From an uncultured bacterium (GTDB taxonomy: Bacteria; Planctomycetota; Phycisphaerae; Phycisphaerales; UBA1924), in contig CAILKP010000061.1 in the NCBI GenBank assembly GCA_903834785.1, positions 1-64,000 on the forward strand: a stretch of 64,000 nt of DNA, read 5' to 3'. Positions 1 to 8,245 of the stretch are shown here, in pieces (the stretch's first letter is position 1; each line of letters starts with the position of its first letter). The notes below the pieces were generated by a model that saw only the letters and a program-made list of their open reading frames with translations, was not told the DNA's origin and did no database searches. The translations under genes were made by a program, and so were the position numbers.

Positions 1-297
1 CGCAAGCAGACGCGGTGACATGCCCGGGCCAACTCCACCGGCAAATACAGCGCGGTTGTTTGCCCCGTTGACTCCAAGCCCTGAAAGACCCGCGATGTAG
101 CCGATGCGGCCGTTGCCGGTCACCGCTGGAGCCGAAAGCGAACTGACGCGAACGCCCGATGGTGCACCTGCCGCCTGCGTACCCGTGCTCGCGATGGGCT
201 GCTGACTCAACTGTGCCAAGGCACCAGTCGTGCCCGAGAGCACCAGCAGAGCAGCGCCGCACCGAGCGGCAGTGGCCTTGGCGGAAAACAGTGGCAT
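1..297 (-). CDS. Secreted repeat protein, N-terminal part (runs off the window)
   Basis: The reading frame begins at the ATG at 297 and stays open for 99 codons to the window edge, so only the N-terminus is present. It starts with a signal peptide: a short charged stretch, then a hydrophobic core ending near ALA-Q at about residue 29. The mature part reads 'VTGNGRIGYIAGLSGLGVN' followed by 'NNRAVFAGG', which resembles one unit of the long Gly/Asn-rich tandem-repeat exported proteins common in planctomycetes. The exact family is inferred. Start choice rests on the signal peptide. Confidence 0.6.
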   Translation of the reverse strand, partial: MPLFSAKATAARCGAALLVLSGTTGALAQLSQQPIASTGTQAAGAPSGVRVSSLSAPAVTGNGRIGYIAGLSGLGVNGANNRAVFAGGVGPGMSPRLLA

Positions 298-669
298 ACA
301 GAACTCCAATGCGGGCGGCCCATGCCGTCGCCGCGAAGTGCGACACGTCGATCAGAACACACACCCTGCGTCGCGTCTGCATGCCCGGCGGCCTGGTCGG
401 CCACCTGCACGCTAAATGTTCGTATTTGATTGCGCCGCCTGCAAACCCGGCAAGCCGGGAAACGTCGGCAGCCGCGGCAAACTCTGCGGCCTGCAACGGT
501 CAGTCAACGACAGACCCGATCAACACACACTCGCGGGTCAACACCGGAGCACAATAACACATGTCAGCACGAGCAAAGCCCGTCGCCCCACCGCGTTCCG
601 CCCACCAAGACGTAGCGAATGGTCCGCTCGTCGCTGCGGCGGCAATGCCAGCACGACCCAAGTCAGCGA
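298..669. other. Intergenic region, no gene recognised
   Basis: This 372-base stretch separates the start of the secreted repeat protein from the end of the next minus-strand gene. It should hold the promoter of the former. I see no convincing -35/-10 pair, no terminator with a T-run and no supported reading frame; open frames here are short and compositionally poor. Confidence 0.4.
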
Positions 670-1194
670 TCACGCCGCGGCGGTCACCTGCATCCGTTTG
701 CTCATCAACTTCCGCAGAGCCGGATGACGTTCCAGAACTGTGCGGGGCACGGTGAGTTGTGCTGCTCGCAGGATCGGTTCAACGTCCGATTCGGTGAGCA
801 CCCCGGCGGGTCGTTCGGCAGAGTCGCGCCGGCAGAGTTCTAGGTACAGTGCCACGGCGGCTGCGAGGGCCACCGTTCGCTGAGGCCCGACTCCCGTGCT
901 TGCGTGCCACAGGTCGACCGCTCGCCTCGCGATAACGTGGATATCGGACGTTGGCGCGAAGGCGAGTTCGCAAAGCCTCGTCAGGCCGGCAATCGAACTC
1001 CCGAGCAGATCACTCTGGTTCCGATTCTCAGTCGGATCGAGCACTGTTGCTCGCTGGTGCCTGCCTCGGGCCGACAGGACGGCCCCACCCTGGACTGGAC
1101 TCGGGCTGTCACCCGACCTGCGATTGTACTGGAGGTCAAACAACCGCCCTTCTGAGGCAAGCACTGAAATGCGGCTGGTCTTGATCATGTTCAA
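670..1194 (-). CDS. Hypothetical protein, helical C-terminal domain
   Basis: A 174-residue protein I do not recognise. The ATG at 1194 is preceded by GGGAG at a workable distance, which supports a real gene. The first 50 residues are polar and probably unstructured. The remainder is alpha-helical, with an Ala/Leu-rich helix around 'VALAAAVALYLELCRR' followed by 'ESDVEPILRAAQLTVPRTV'. That pattern faintly recalls a cyclin/TFIIB-type repeat, but this is only an impression. No signal peptide or membrane segment is visible. It is transcribed away from ppx. Confidence 0.45.
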   Translation of the reverse strand: MNMIKTSRISVLASEGRLFDLQYNRRSGDSPSPVQGGAVLSARGRHQRATVLDPTENRNQSDLLGSSIAGLTRLCELAFAPTSDIHVIARRAVDLWHASTGVGPQRTVALAAAVALYLELCRRDSAERPAGVLTESDVEPILRAAQLTVPRTVLERHPALRKLMSKRMQVTAAA

Positions 1195-1219
1195 CTCCCA
1201 CTACCAAACTAATCTATAC

Positions 1220-1248
1220 ACGACAACACGGTAAGTGTACGGTATAAT
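1220..1248 (+). promoter_or_regulatory. Probable sigma-70 promoter upstream of ppx
   Basis: A perfect TATAAT at 1243-1248 is preceded, after a 17-base spacer, by ACGACA at 1220-1225 (four of six consensus bases). It lies in the AT-richer gap between two divergent genes and points toward the Ppx/GppA gene, implying a leader of more than 250 bases. Start of transcription would be near 1255. The element is read directly from sequence; activity is inferred. Confidence 0.5.
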
Positions 1249-1510
1249 CCGCTTCCGTCAAGTTTCTGTTTGGAATTTCGTCCTTGAGGCTGAGTCCGGT
1301 CGGCAGTTATGGGGCTTAGTCTGGAATGCGGCCCCCAAACCAATCTCGACCATCGTGTCAATTCTGCCGGATTGCCCCGGCCAAGCTGCCTTGACCACGT
1401 GCACTCCGGCACGCTGGCGGTAAACTCTACACGACTTCTCAACGGCCCAGGCCGCCCCCGAGCCGGGTTGGCGACGCTGGCGTGCTTCCAACTTCGGTTC
1501 GAGTTTGTTC

Positions 1511-2836
1511 ATGCCCACGCCCGAAGCATCAACCTCGACTTCCTCAGCAGCCACGACTGCTGCGGGGCACGCCGACCCTCACCCGGACGGCGGTGGAACT
1601 GCCCATCCAAACAGTGCATCCGCACACCTCGACGAGAGACCCGTCTCACCCGGCAAGCCGCGGATGAGGATCTGCGTCATCGACATCGGGTCCAACTCCG
1701 TCCGCCTGGTGATTGCTGACTGCCGGGCCACCCCGGCGGCTGAACGTCGGGCAAAGGCCTCGGAGACAGCCGACAGCAAGTCCTCTGAGCCTGCGGCGAC
1801 CACTGCCGAGACCAAGCCGCGGAAAGCTGAGCGAGCCAGGATCAAACACCGCCTGACCGACGTGCGGTACAGCGTCGTGGCCGAGGAAAAGGCCACCACG
1901 CGGCTAGCAAGCGGACTTGACTCAACCGGGCGGCTGGATCTGGGCGCGATGGAGCAGTCCGCCCGAGCTATCGCCGAGATGGTGAAGCTTGCCGAGAGTT
2001 TCGGAATCGCGCCCGAGCAGATCCGGGCCGTGGCGACGTGCGCCGTGCGGGAGGCGGACAACAGCGAGGAGTTCCTGGACTTGGTCCGGCGATGGGCGGG
2101 AGTGAAGGTCAAGGTCATCTCCGCCAAGCGCGAGGCCAAGCTCGCCTTTGCATCGGCAAGGGTTGCATTTGACCTTGCCCGGGGCCTGCCCCGTGAGCAA
2201 GCAACCGACCAAACACCCCCCACCGCCACCGGCGGTGCCGCAGTGGTCGATATCGGCGGCGGCAGCACGGAGGTCATTCTGACCGGCGCAAGGAAGAAAG
2301 CCGGCCGCATCAAGCGCGTGTTTCTACTGCCCATCGGCGCGGTCCGGGCGACGGAGCGGTTCGGCGGGCCGGAGGTTGCCGGGGCGGAGCGTCATGCCGA
2401 GCTCATGGCGTTCATGCGGCGAATGGTCACCAAGCGAATCTGGGAACTGGGAGGCAAGCCACGGGTGCTTGTCGGCACGGGCGGGACGATCAACAGTCTG
2501 GGGCAGATGCTGCTGTTGGCCGGGATCATCGAGCCCGGGTCCGACCGTCCGGGCATCGCCGCTCGCGACCGCGTTCAGGCCTCGGCGATCACGTTTGACC
2601 AGGTCGAGTCGGCGATGCTGCACCTTCGCTCGCTGGATCCCCAGACGCGGCAACTGGTTCCGGGCCTCGGCCGCGAGCGGGCGGACCTGATCATCGGCGG
2701 CTTGGCCATCCTGCTGGCCGTGATGGAGCGACTCGGCAAGCCGACACTGCTCGTCCACCTCGGTGGCATCCGTGACGGGCTGATCCGCCGCGTCGCCGCA
2801 AAGGCTCTTGATGAGCAGGCCGGCGGCGACGAGTAG
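1511..2836 (+). CDS. Ppx/GppA-type exopolyphosphatase
   Basis: Member of the Ppx/GppA phosphatase family (ASKHA fold), which hydrolyses inorganic polyphosphate or the pppGpp gamma-phosphate. The two phosphate-binding loops are visible: 'IDIGSNSVRLV' near residue 58 and 'VDIGGGSTEV' near residue 245. Between the first loop and the expected 'EEKATTRLASGL' segment lies a roughly 40-residue Ser/Ala/Glu/Lys-rich insertion that is unusual for the family. The first 51 residues are also low-complexity, so the true start may be the ATG at 1664 ('MRICVIDIGSNS'), which matches usual family N-termini. The downstream transpeptidase gene overlaps its 3' end. Confidence 0.88.
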   Translation: MPTPEASTSTSSAATTAAGHADPHPDGGGTAHPNSASAHLDERPVSPGKPRMRICVIDIGSNSVRLVIADCRATPAAERRAKASETADSKSSEPAATTAETKPRKAERARIKHRLTDVRYSVVAEEKATTRLASGLDSTGRLDLGAMEQSARAIAEMVKLAESFGIAPEQIRAVATCAVREADNSEEFLDLVRRWAGVKVKVISAKREAKLAFASARVAFDLARGLPREQATDQTPPTATGGAAVVDIGGGSTEVILTGARKKAGRIKRVFLLPIGAVRATERFGGPEVAGAERHAELMAFMRRMVTKRIWELGGKPRVLVGTGGTINSLGQMLLLAGIIEPGSDRPGIAARDRVQASAITFDQVESAMLHLRSLDPQTRQLVPGLGRERADLIIGGLAILLAVMERLGKPTLLVHLGGIRDGLIRRVAAKALDEQAGGDE

Positions 2837-3665
2837 TCTGACCGCTGCTGCCCGCTCGCACCCGTCGAACCCCTCGAACCCGCGACGGACTTCCGCCCCC
2901 CACCTCTTGAGAACTCAGTTGCGCACACGCCGGAGCCTCTTTGTCGCCGTGACCGCCACCTGCGTGGTCGGTATTGGTGCTGTTGCTTTAGCGCCGGCCA
3001 TCCGTCGGGAGCTCCGGTCCCGCTTCTCGAGCGCCTCGGTTCAGCAACGCGTTGCCGAAGTTTCGGGCCGCGTGCTGCCGGTCTGGGAGTCACGACTTCA
3101 GGCGGTCGGTCTGCCCGCCATTCCTGAACGGTTGATACTGGTGGCGGACAAGACGGCTCGCGCGTGTCTGGTGCTCGCTCCGGCGGGTGCGGACGGCAGC
3201 TGGGTTCAGCTGGCACGCTACAGCTTCACAGCAGCAAGCGGCACAACGGGCCCAAAGCTGCGAGAAGGCGATCATCAGGTTCCTGAGGGCTTCTACGGAG
3301 TCGAGTCGCTGAATCCGAACAGCCGGTTCCATCTGGCCCTGCGCGTCGGCTATCCAAGCCCGGCCGACCTTGATGCCGCCGCGGCAGATGCGCGTCCGCG
3401 CGACACCCTCGGCGGAGACATCATGATCCACGGCGGCGCCTCATCCGTCGGCTGCATCGCTCTGGGCGATTCGGCGATCGAGGAGCTGTTCTGGCTCGTC
3501 GCAACCGTGGGCAAGGAGCATGTCGAGCTTCTGATCACACCCGGCTGCCAGCCCACGAAGCTGGTCTCAGCAACTACGCCCGGCTGGCTGGCTCGACGTT
3601 ACGGTCAGCTCGAAGCTCGCTTCGTCGAACTCGGCATCAGCTCCCCAGCCGCTGGCCCGCCGTGA
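2811..3665 (+). CDS. L,D-transpeptidase (YkuD-like), membrane anchored
   Basis: Probable cell-wall L,D-transpeptidase/carboxypeptidase acting outside the membrane. After a polar N-terminus there is one hydrophobic segment (about residues 45-65), consistent with a signal anchor. The C-terminal half holds the catalytic signature 'GDIMIHGGASSVGCIAL', with the His and the nucleophilic Cys correctly spaced; 'GPKLREGDHQVPEGFY' is the usual upstream segment. The ATG at 2811 has AAAGG six bases upstream, and the gene starts inside the last codons of ppx, indicating translational coupling. Peptidoglycan remodelling is inferred from the family. Confidence 0.85.
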   Translation: MSRPAATSSLTAAARSHPSNPSNPRRTSAPHLLRTQLRTRRSLFVAVTATCVVGIGAVALAPAIRRELRSRFSSASVQQRVAEVSGRVLPVWESRLQAVGLPAIPERLILVADKTARACLVLAPAGADGSWVQLARYSFTAASGTTGPKLREGDHQVPEGFYGVESLNPNSRFHLALRVGYPSPADLDAAAADARPRDTLGGDIMIHGGASSVGCIALGDSAIEELFWLVATVGKEHVELLITPGCQPTKLVSATTPGWLARRYGQLEARFVELGISSPAAGPP

Positions 3666-3669
3666 AGAA

Positions 3670-4410
3670 TCACGGTTTGCGAGGAGGTGATGCTGCCCCT
3701 CCGGAGAGGAAGCGGTGCAGCTCTGACGCCGGGATGACAAACGAGATGTTCTCCAGGCCGTGGCCGACGAGCTTGGAGGTGACGGTCCCGATCCAGTGAC
3801 CGTCACCATCAAACGCCGGGCCGCCCGAGTTGCCGGGGGAGACCGCGGCGGTGATCTGAATGATCTCCGTCTTCTCCACCTCGCCGACGCGGCGACGTGC
3901 GGAGATGATCCCTTCAGTCAGCGTCCAGCCGAGGCCCGCCGGATGGCCGATCACGTAGACCTTGCTACCAACAATGGGAGGGTCCTCGGCGATGGGCATC
4001 ACACCTTGCCACTGGATGTCTGTGGGGTCTGCGCTGATCAAAGCCAGGTCGATGCCCATCCCGCGCCGGACAACAACGCCGCGGATCATGTCGCCCCGGT
4101 ATGTCTCGAGCGTCACGGTTGCCGAGTCGCCGACCACATGAGCGTTGGTCAGGACGGTTCCGTTGTTGTCGATCACCACGCCGGTCCCCAGACTGCTGCC
4201 AGCCCGGATCCGCACCACGCTGTCGCGCCGGAGTTCGTAGACCTCGCAGATCGGACAGGTGCCGGGCGTCTCGGCGACAACGTGCACACCGCCCGCGTGA
4301 ACGTGCGCCTGATCCACCTGCCCCGGAGAGTGGCCGCCGGTGCAGCCACCGAGCAGGGCGAGTGTGATTCCTGCCGCCGCCAACACGAACCGGGAAATGC
4401 TCAAGCCCAT
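3670..4410 (-). CDS. Lipoprotein trypsin-like serine protease (HtrA/S1C-like, no PDZ)
   Basis: Envelope serine protease of the trypsin fold. The start chosen at 4410 gives a lipoprotein signal peptide with lipobox 'LLGGC', and GGAGC lies just upstream. The catalytic triad is visible as 'TNAHVVG' (His), 'GIDLALISAD' (Asp) and 'SPGNSGGP' (Ser). Its length of 246 residues leaves no room for a PDZ domain after the protease domain, unlike DegP/DegS. It ends four bases past the transpeptidase stop in convergent orientation. A quality-control or signalling role is inferred. Confidence 0.82.
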   Translation of the reverse strand: MGLSISRFVLAAAGITLALLGGCTGGHSPGQVDQAHVHAGGVHVVAETPGTCPICEVYELRRDSVVRIRAGSSLGTGVVIDNNGTVLTNAHVVGDSATVTLETYRGDMIRGVVVRRGMGIDLALISADPTDIQWQGVMPIAEDPPIVGSKVYVIGHPAGLGWTLTEGIISARRRVGEVEKTEIIQITAAVSPGNSGGPAFDGDGHWIGTVTSKLVGHGLENISFVIPASELHRFLSGGAASPPRKP

Positions 4411-4519
4411 GGGCCGCTCCGATCGCCAAGTGTGTAAGAACGGCCGCGACGCTCGCGAACGCTCGGTTCTTGGATGCCGGCGGGCGCGCGAGGTAACGCC
4501 AAAGTGGTGCCCAGCCTGG

Positions 4520-4561
4520 AGGCAAAAAAGAAACAGGCCCCGGCAAGGTACCGGGGCCTGT
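4520..4561 (-). terminator. Rho-independent terminator of rpsB-tsf
   Basis: A perfect 11-base-pair stem (4533-4543 with 4551-4561) with a 7-base loop is followed on the minus strand by TTTCTTTTTT. It sits about 50 bases after the tsf stop and ends the ribosomal operon. Confidence 0.88.
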
Positions 4562-4609
4562 CGATTCAAACTTGCGAGAGCGGCCGCCGCGAACTGCGGG
4601 GCGGGCTAC

Positions 4610-5416
4610 TCAGGCCACCGGCTCGCCAACGGCCCAGCGCCAGAAGCCCAGGATCTTGCCCGAGCCGACGATGTCCTTGACCTTCTTGCTGGGGTCGATG
4701 ACGTAGACCTGCTCGACGAGGGCGATTTCTTCGTAGAACTTACGCATGCCGCCCTCGACGATCTTCTCGGCAATTTCCTTGGGCTTGCCGGAGTCCATCG
4801 CCTGGGAGATGCGGAAGTTCCGCTCCTTCTCGACGATGTCTGCGGGGATGTCCGAGGCGGTCACACCTTTGGGGGTGGGCACGGCGGCAACGATGTGCAT
4901 GCCGATCTGACGCAGGGCCTCGGGCGAGACGCCCTCGGCCTTGATCAGTGCGCCGGTCTTGCCGTCGTGGTGAACGTACTGGCCGAAGACCACACCGGGG
5001 CCGCCGGCGACATGAGCGCCGCGGGCCAGCGTGATGGTCTCGCCGGTCTTGATGCGAAGGTCCTGCAGGGCCGCCTCGGCATCACCACCGGAGGCGAAGT
5101 TGCCGGCGGGCTGGGTCAGACCGTGCTGGGCCAGCTTGTCAGTCAGGTTGACGAACATCTCGTTCTTGGCGGTAAAGTCGGTGTTGCAGCGCAGCTCAAC
5201 AATCGTTGCGCTGCCTGCACCGAGGGCGATGGCCACGCGGCCTTCACCGGTCGGCTTGTCGCCCTTGCTGTCGAGCTTGCCCTTCATCGCCTTGCGGAGG
5301 ATGTCCTCGGCCTTGGCCAGGTCGCCACCGGCCTCGATCAGGGCCTTCTTGCACTCCATCATCGACAGCCCGGTCTGGTTCCGGAGCTTCATCACAACGT
5401 CTGCCTTGATTTCCAC
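4610..5416 (-). CDS. tsf: Elongation factor Ts
   Basis: EF-Ts catalyses GDP/GTP exchange on EF-Tu during translation elongation. The N-terminal UBA-like segment reads 'LRNQTGLSMMECKKALIEAG', and the core dimerisation region contains 'VELRCNTDFTAKNEMF', both diagnostic. A GTG at 5416 is taken as the start because AAGGAG lies six bases before it and the resulting 268-residue protein begins exactly where family members do; an upstream in-frame ATG at 5482 would add 22 unrelated residues. It follows rpsB, the usual order, separated by 204 bases that hold a strong hairpin. Confidence 0.96.
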   Translation of the reverse strand: MEIKADVVMKLRNQTGLSMMECKKALIEAGGDLAKAEDILRKAMKGKLDSKGDKPTGEGRVAIALGAGSATIVELRCNTDFTAKNEMFVNLTDKLAQHGLTQPAGNFASGGDAEAALQDLRIKTGETITLARGAHVAGGPGVVFGQYVHHDGKTGALIKAEGVSPEALRQIGMHIVAAVPTPKGVTASDIPADIVEKERNFRISQAMDSGKPKEIAEKIVEGGMRKFYEEIALVEQVYVIDPSKKVKDIVGSGKILGFWRWAVGEPVA

Positions 5417-5519
5417 TGCAAACTCCTTGAGTTCTGTTATCAGTATGCTCGTCGCCGAGGGGGTGGACACCGCCCGCGGCATCCGTCAGTCGTGCTGATC
5501 GGACTTGGACAGCCCGCCC

Positions 5520-5552
5520 GGTGTTCCCCGCCGCGAAACGGCGGGGAACACC
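5520..5552 (-). promoter_or_regulatory. Perfect hairpin between rpsB and tsf
   Basis: A 14-base-pair perfect stem (5520-5533 with 5539-5552) closes a 5-base loop in the rpsB-tsf gap. No T-run follows on the minus strand, so it is more likely an attenuator, RNA-processing or mRNA-stabilising element that sets the S2:EF-Ts ratio than a full terminator. Confidence 0.7.
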
Positions 5553-5620
5553 CACGGGGGATTCATTCGGAAATGGCCTGCCAGCCACGGGCCAGGCGGG
5601 CCATTGGTGACATCACCGGA

Positions 5621-6457
5621 TCACTTGACGGCGGCGGGCTCGCTGCCAGCCTTCTCGCCGTAGTTGTTCTGCGGGCGGGAGGAGCGGCGGGGAGCGCCCT
5701 TGTCGGCCTTGTCGCCACCGAGCTGGCCACCGGCGGTCGGGTCCGCACCGGAAGCGTCGGCCGTCTTGGCCGCACGCATGGTCTTGCCCTCGCTGACGGC
5801 CAGGCACAGCTCGCGGATGATCACGTCGATCGACCGCATCGAGTCGTCGTTGCCCGGGATGGCGATGTCCGCCAGGTCCGGGTCACCGTCGGTGTCGATC
5901 AGGCAGATCGTCGGGATGCCCAGCTTGCGGGCCTCGTTGACGGCGTTCATTTCACGCTTGACGTCGATGACGACCATCACGCCCGGGAGCTTGTCCATGT
6001 GGCGGATGCCCTCGAGGTTGGTCTTGATCTTGGTCATCTCGCGCTTGAGCTGCGACTCCATCTTCTTGGAGTAGTTCGCGAACGCGCCGGACTCCTGGAT
6101 CGCCTCGATTTCCTCGAGACGCTTGAGGCGGCTGCGGATGGTGCGGAAGTTCGTGAAGGTACCACCGAGCCAACGCTCGGTGACGTAGTGCATCTTGACG
6201 TCCGTGACGCGCTGCTCAAGCACGCCGCGGGCCTGACGCTTGGTACCGACGAAGCAGACGTCCTTGCCGTCAGCGACGACGCGGGCGATGAACTTCTTGG
6301 CCAGCAGAAGACCCTTGATGGTCTCCTTGATGTCGATGATGTGGATGCCGTTACGCTTGCCCCAGATGTACGGGGCCATCTTGGGGTTCCAGCCGGCGGA
6401 ACGCTGGCCGAAGTGAATGCCCGACTCGATCAGATCAGAAACCAGTTGGCTAGCCAT
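5621..6457 (-). CDS. rpsB: 30S ribosomal protein S2
   Basis: S2 binds the 30S subunit near the head-platform junction and is needed for S1 recruitment. Diagnostic segments include 'LIESGIHFGQRSAGWNPKM', 'DVCFVGTKRQA' and 'RWLGGTFTNF'. The protein of 278 residues is a little longer than typical because of a Gly/Lys/Ser-rich C-terminal tail after about residue 230. The ATG at 6457 has GGAGG upstream. First gene of the rpsB-tsf operon. Confidence 0.97.
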   Translation of the reverse strand: MASQLVSDLIESGIHFGQRSAGWNPKMAPYIWGKRNGIHIIDIKETIKGLLLAKKFIARVVADGKDVCFVGTKRQARGVLEQRVTDVKMHYVTERWLGGTFTNFRTIRSRLKRLEEIEAIQESGAFANYSKKMESQLKREMTKIKTNLEGIRHMDKLPGVMVVIDVKREMNAVNEARKLGIPTICLIDTDGDPDLADIAIPGNDDSMRSIDVIIRELCLAVSEGKTMRAAKTADASGADPTAGGQLGGDKADKGAPRRSSRPQNNYGEKAGSEPAAVK

Positions 6458-6652
6458 TACAAGACCTCCATTGAGGCAGCGACACCGGCATCACCAACTC
6501 GGCACCGAAGCACCCCGCGGCAGGGCCGTGGGTCCATCGGGTGATGCTCAAGGGCGCTTACAGGGTTTTGTCTGCCCGTCCATGGCAAGATGGGCAAACC
6601 CGAAAGGCCATCCCAGAACGCCTGGAACCGTCCGGAGCCGAATCTCCCCGGA
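6458..6652 (-). promoter_or_regulatory. Long 5' leader of rpsB
   Basis: About 195 bases separate the predicted transcription start from the rpsB ATG. Long structured rpsB leaders mediate autoregulation by S2 in several bacteria; that role is inferred here. Together with the promoter this accounts for the 320-base gap between rpsB and the GH1 gene; I see no gene in it. Confidence 0.4.
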
Positions 6653-6658
6653 CGCCCG

Positions 6659-6687
6659 ATCATAGCGAACGCCCCGCGTTACCTCAA
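6659..6687 (-). promoter_or_regulatory. Sigma-70-type promoter of rpsB-tsf
   Basis: On the minus strand TTGAGG (6682-6687) and TATGAT (6659-6664) are separated by exactly 17 bases, matching consensus spacing with good hexamers. It points into rpsB and lies in the only gap before the operon. Confidence 0.75.
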
Positions 6688-6777
6688 GGCCAAACGGCAT
6701 CCATTCACTGGCAAATGGCCGGATAAACCGCCACCAGCGACGAGGCCGAATGCATATTCACTGCTTTGTGACAGTTA

Positions 6778-8238
6778 TCAGACCTTTGCTGCGCTCGTCG
6801 GGGCGGCCGCGCCGGCCGGAGCCAGTGTGGCGCCGTTGGTCGCGATGACCTCGCGGTACCAGTGGGCCGACTCTTTGAGCTTCCGCTCCTGAGTCACAAA
6901 GTCGACGTAGATCATGCCGAAGCGGTCCTTGTAGCCCTCGGCCCACTCGAAGTTGTCCATGATGGACCAGTGGAAATAGCCGTTGACGGGGACACCATCG
7001 GCGATGGCCCGGTGAAGCGCGAGCAGGTGGCGGCGGGTGTAGTCGATGCGCTGGGGGTCGCGGACGACACCGTCGACGTCCGGCGAATCGAGGTTCGTCA
7101 TTCCGTTCTCGGTGATGACGATCGGCAGCTGGTACCGCTCGTAGAGGAACTTGGGGCCCCAGTACAGACACTCGGGGGTGATCGGCCAGCTCAGGGCGTT
7201 GCGGGCGTGGCCCGGCGCGTGTGCGACAGCCTCGGCCTTGCCATTGGCCCCGAGACGAACCGGCGCGCCGGAGTAGATGTTCACACCGTAGAAATCCAGC
7301 GGCTGCTTCATCAGCTCCATGTCGCCGGGCTCAATCTTGGGGACGGCGGCTCCGTAGTACTTCAGGCCGTCCTCGGGATAGTGGCCGAAGATGACCGGAT
7401 CGCCGAACCACGTGTTGTTCCAGTGGCCCAGGTTGTCAACCGCGAAGGTGTTGGCGCGTGCCGCGGCGACACACTCGGGGGAGCCGGGATCAACCGGGAA
7501 ATCAACGCGGCCGACCGGTGCCCAGCCCACGTGCGAGGGCTTCTTGGCCAGGCCGCGGATTGCCATCACTGAGGCACCGTGTGCCATCAGCGTGTGGTGG
7601 GTAGCCAGGAGCTGCTCGCGGAGCGACATGGCCAGCCCCGGGGCGTGCTTGGCCTGGTTGTGGCCCAGGTTGATGTAAATCTGCGGTTCGTTGATCGTGA
7701 TCCAGTCCGTCACGCGGTCGGACAGTGCCGTGACGACGTGGCGCGTGTACTCGCTGAACCAGTGCACGCTTTCGCGGTTGAGCCAGCCGCCGCGGTTTTG
7801 GAGTGCCTGGGGCATGTCCCAGTGGTAGAGCGTGACGAAGGGACGGATGCCCGCCTCGAGCAGGCAGTCGGTCAGGCGGCGATAGAAGTCGACACCCTTG
7901 GTGTTGGCCGGGCCGACACCGTCGGGCTGGATCCGCGGCCAGGCGATGGAGAAGCGGTAGCTTTTAAGCCCCATGGACTTCATCAGGGCCACATCGTCAC
8001 GGAAGCGGTGGTAGTGGTCGCAGGCCACATCGCCGGTGTGTCCGCCGACGATGGCGCCGGAACGGGTGCAGAGCGTGTCCCACACACTCGGGCCGCGGCC
8101 GTCGACATTGACGGCACCCTCGATCTGATAGCTGCTTGAGCCAGCGCCCCACAGGAAGCCCCGTGGGAAGACGCTGCCGCCACCCTGGACGCCTCGCGGG
8201 TTGTTCGTAGAACCGTTTTGTTTGGAGTAGTCGTTCAT
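6778..8238 (-). CDS. Glycoside hydrolase family 1 beta-glucosidase
   Basis: Retaining GH1 enzyme that hydrolyses terminal beta-linked glucose or related sugars from oligosaccharides, most likely in the cytoplasm because no signal peptide is seen. The N-terminal 'FLWGAGSSSYQIEGA', the acid/base motif 'TINEP' and the nucleophile motif 'ITENG' are all present, and 486 residues is the normal size. The ATG at 8238 has AAAGG upstream. It is the last gene of an operon with two sugar ABC permeases and a binding protein, which implies it cleaves the imported oligosaccharide. Confidence 0.93.
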   Translation of the reverse strand: MNDYSKQNGSTNNPRGVQGGGSVFPRGFLWGAGSSSYQIEGAVNVDGRGPSVWDTLCTRSGAIVGGHTGDVACDHYHRFRDDVALMKSMGLKSYRFSIAWPRIQPDGVGPANTKGVDFYRRLTDCLLEAGIRPFVTLYHWDMPQALQNRGGWLNRESVHWFSEYTRHVVTALSDRVTDWITINEPQIYINLGHNQAKHAPGLAMSLREQLLATHHTLMAHGASVMAIRGLAKKPSHVGWAPVGRVDFPVDPGSPECVAAARANTFAVDNLGHWNNTWFGDPVIFGHYPEDGLKYYGAAVPKIEPGDMELMKQPLDFYGVNIYSGAPVRLGANGKAEAVAHAPGHARNALSWPITPECLYWGPKFLYERYQLPIVITENGMTNLDSPDVDGVVRDPQRIDYTRRHLLALHRAIADGVPVNGYFHWSIMDNFEWAEGYKDRFGMIYVDFVTQERKLKESAHWYREVIATNGATLAPAGAAAPTSAAKV

Positions 8239-8245
8239 AAATCCG

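Noticed and set aside
4340-6544. Very long open frame on the plus strand (over 700 codons)
   Set aside because: It lies antisense to rpsB and tsf, which are unambiguous; its length is a by-product of high GC and codon bias.
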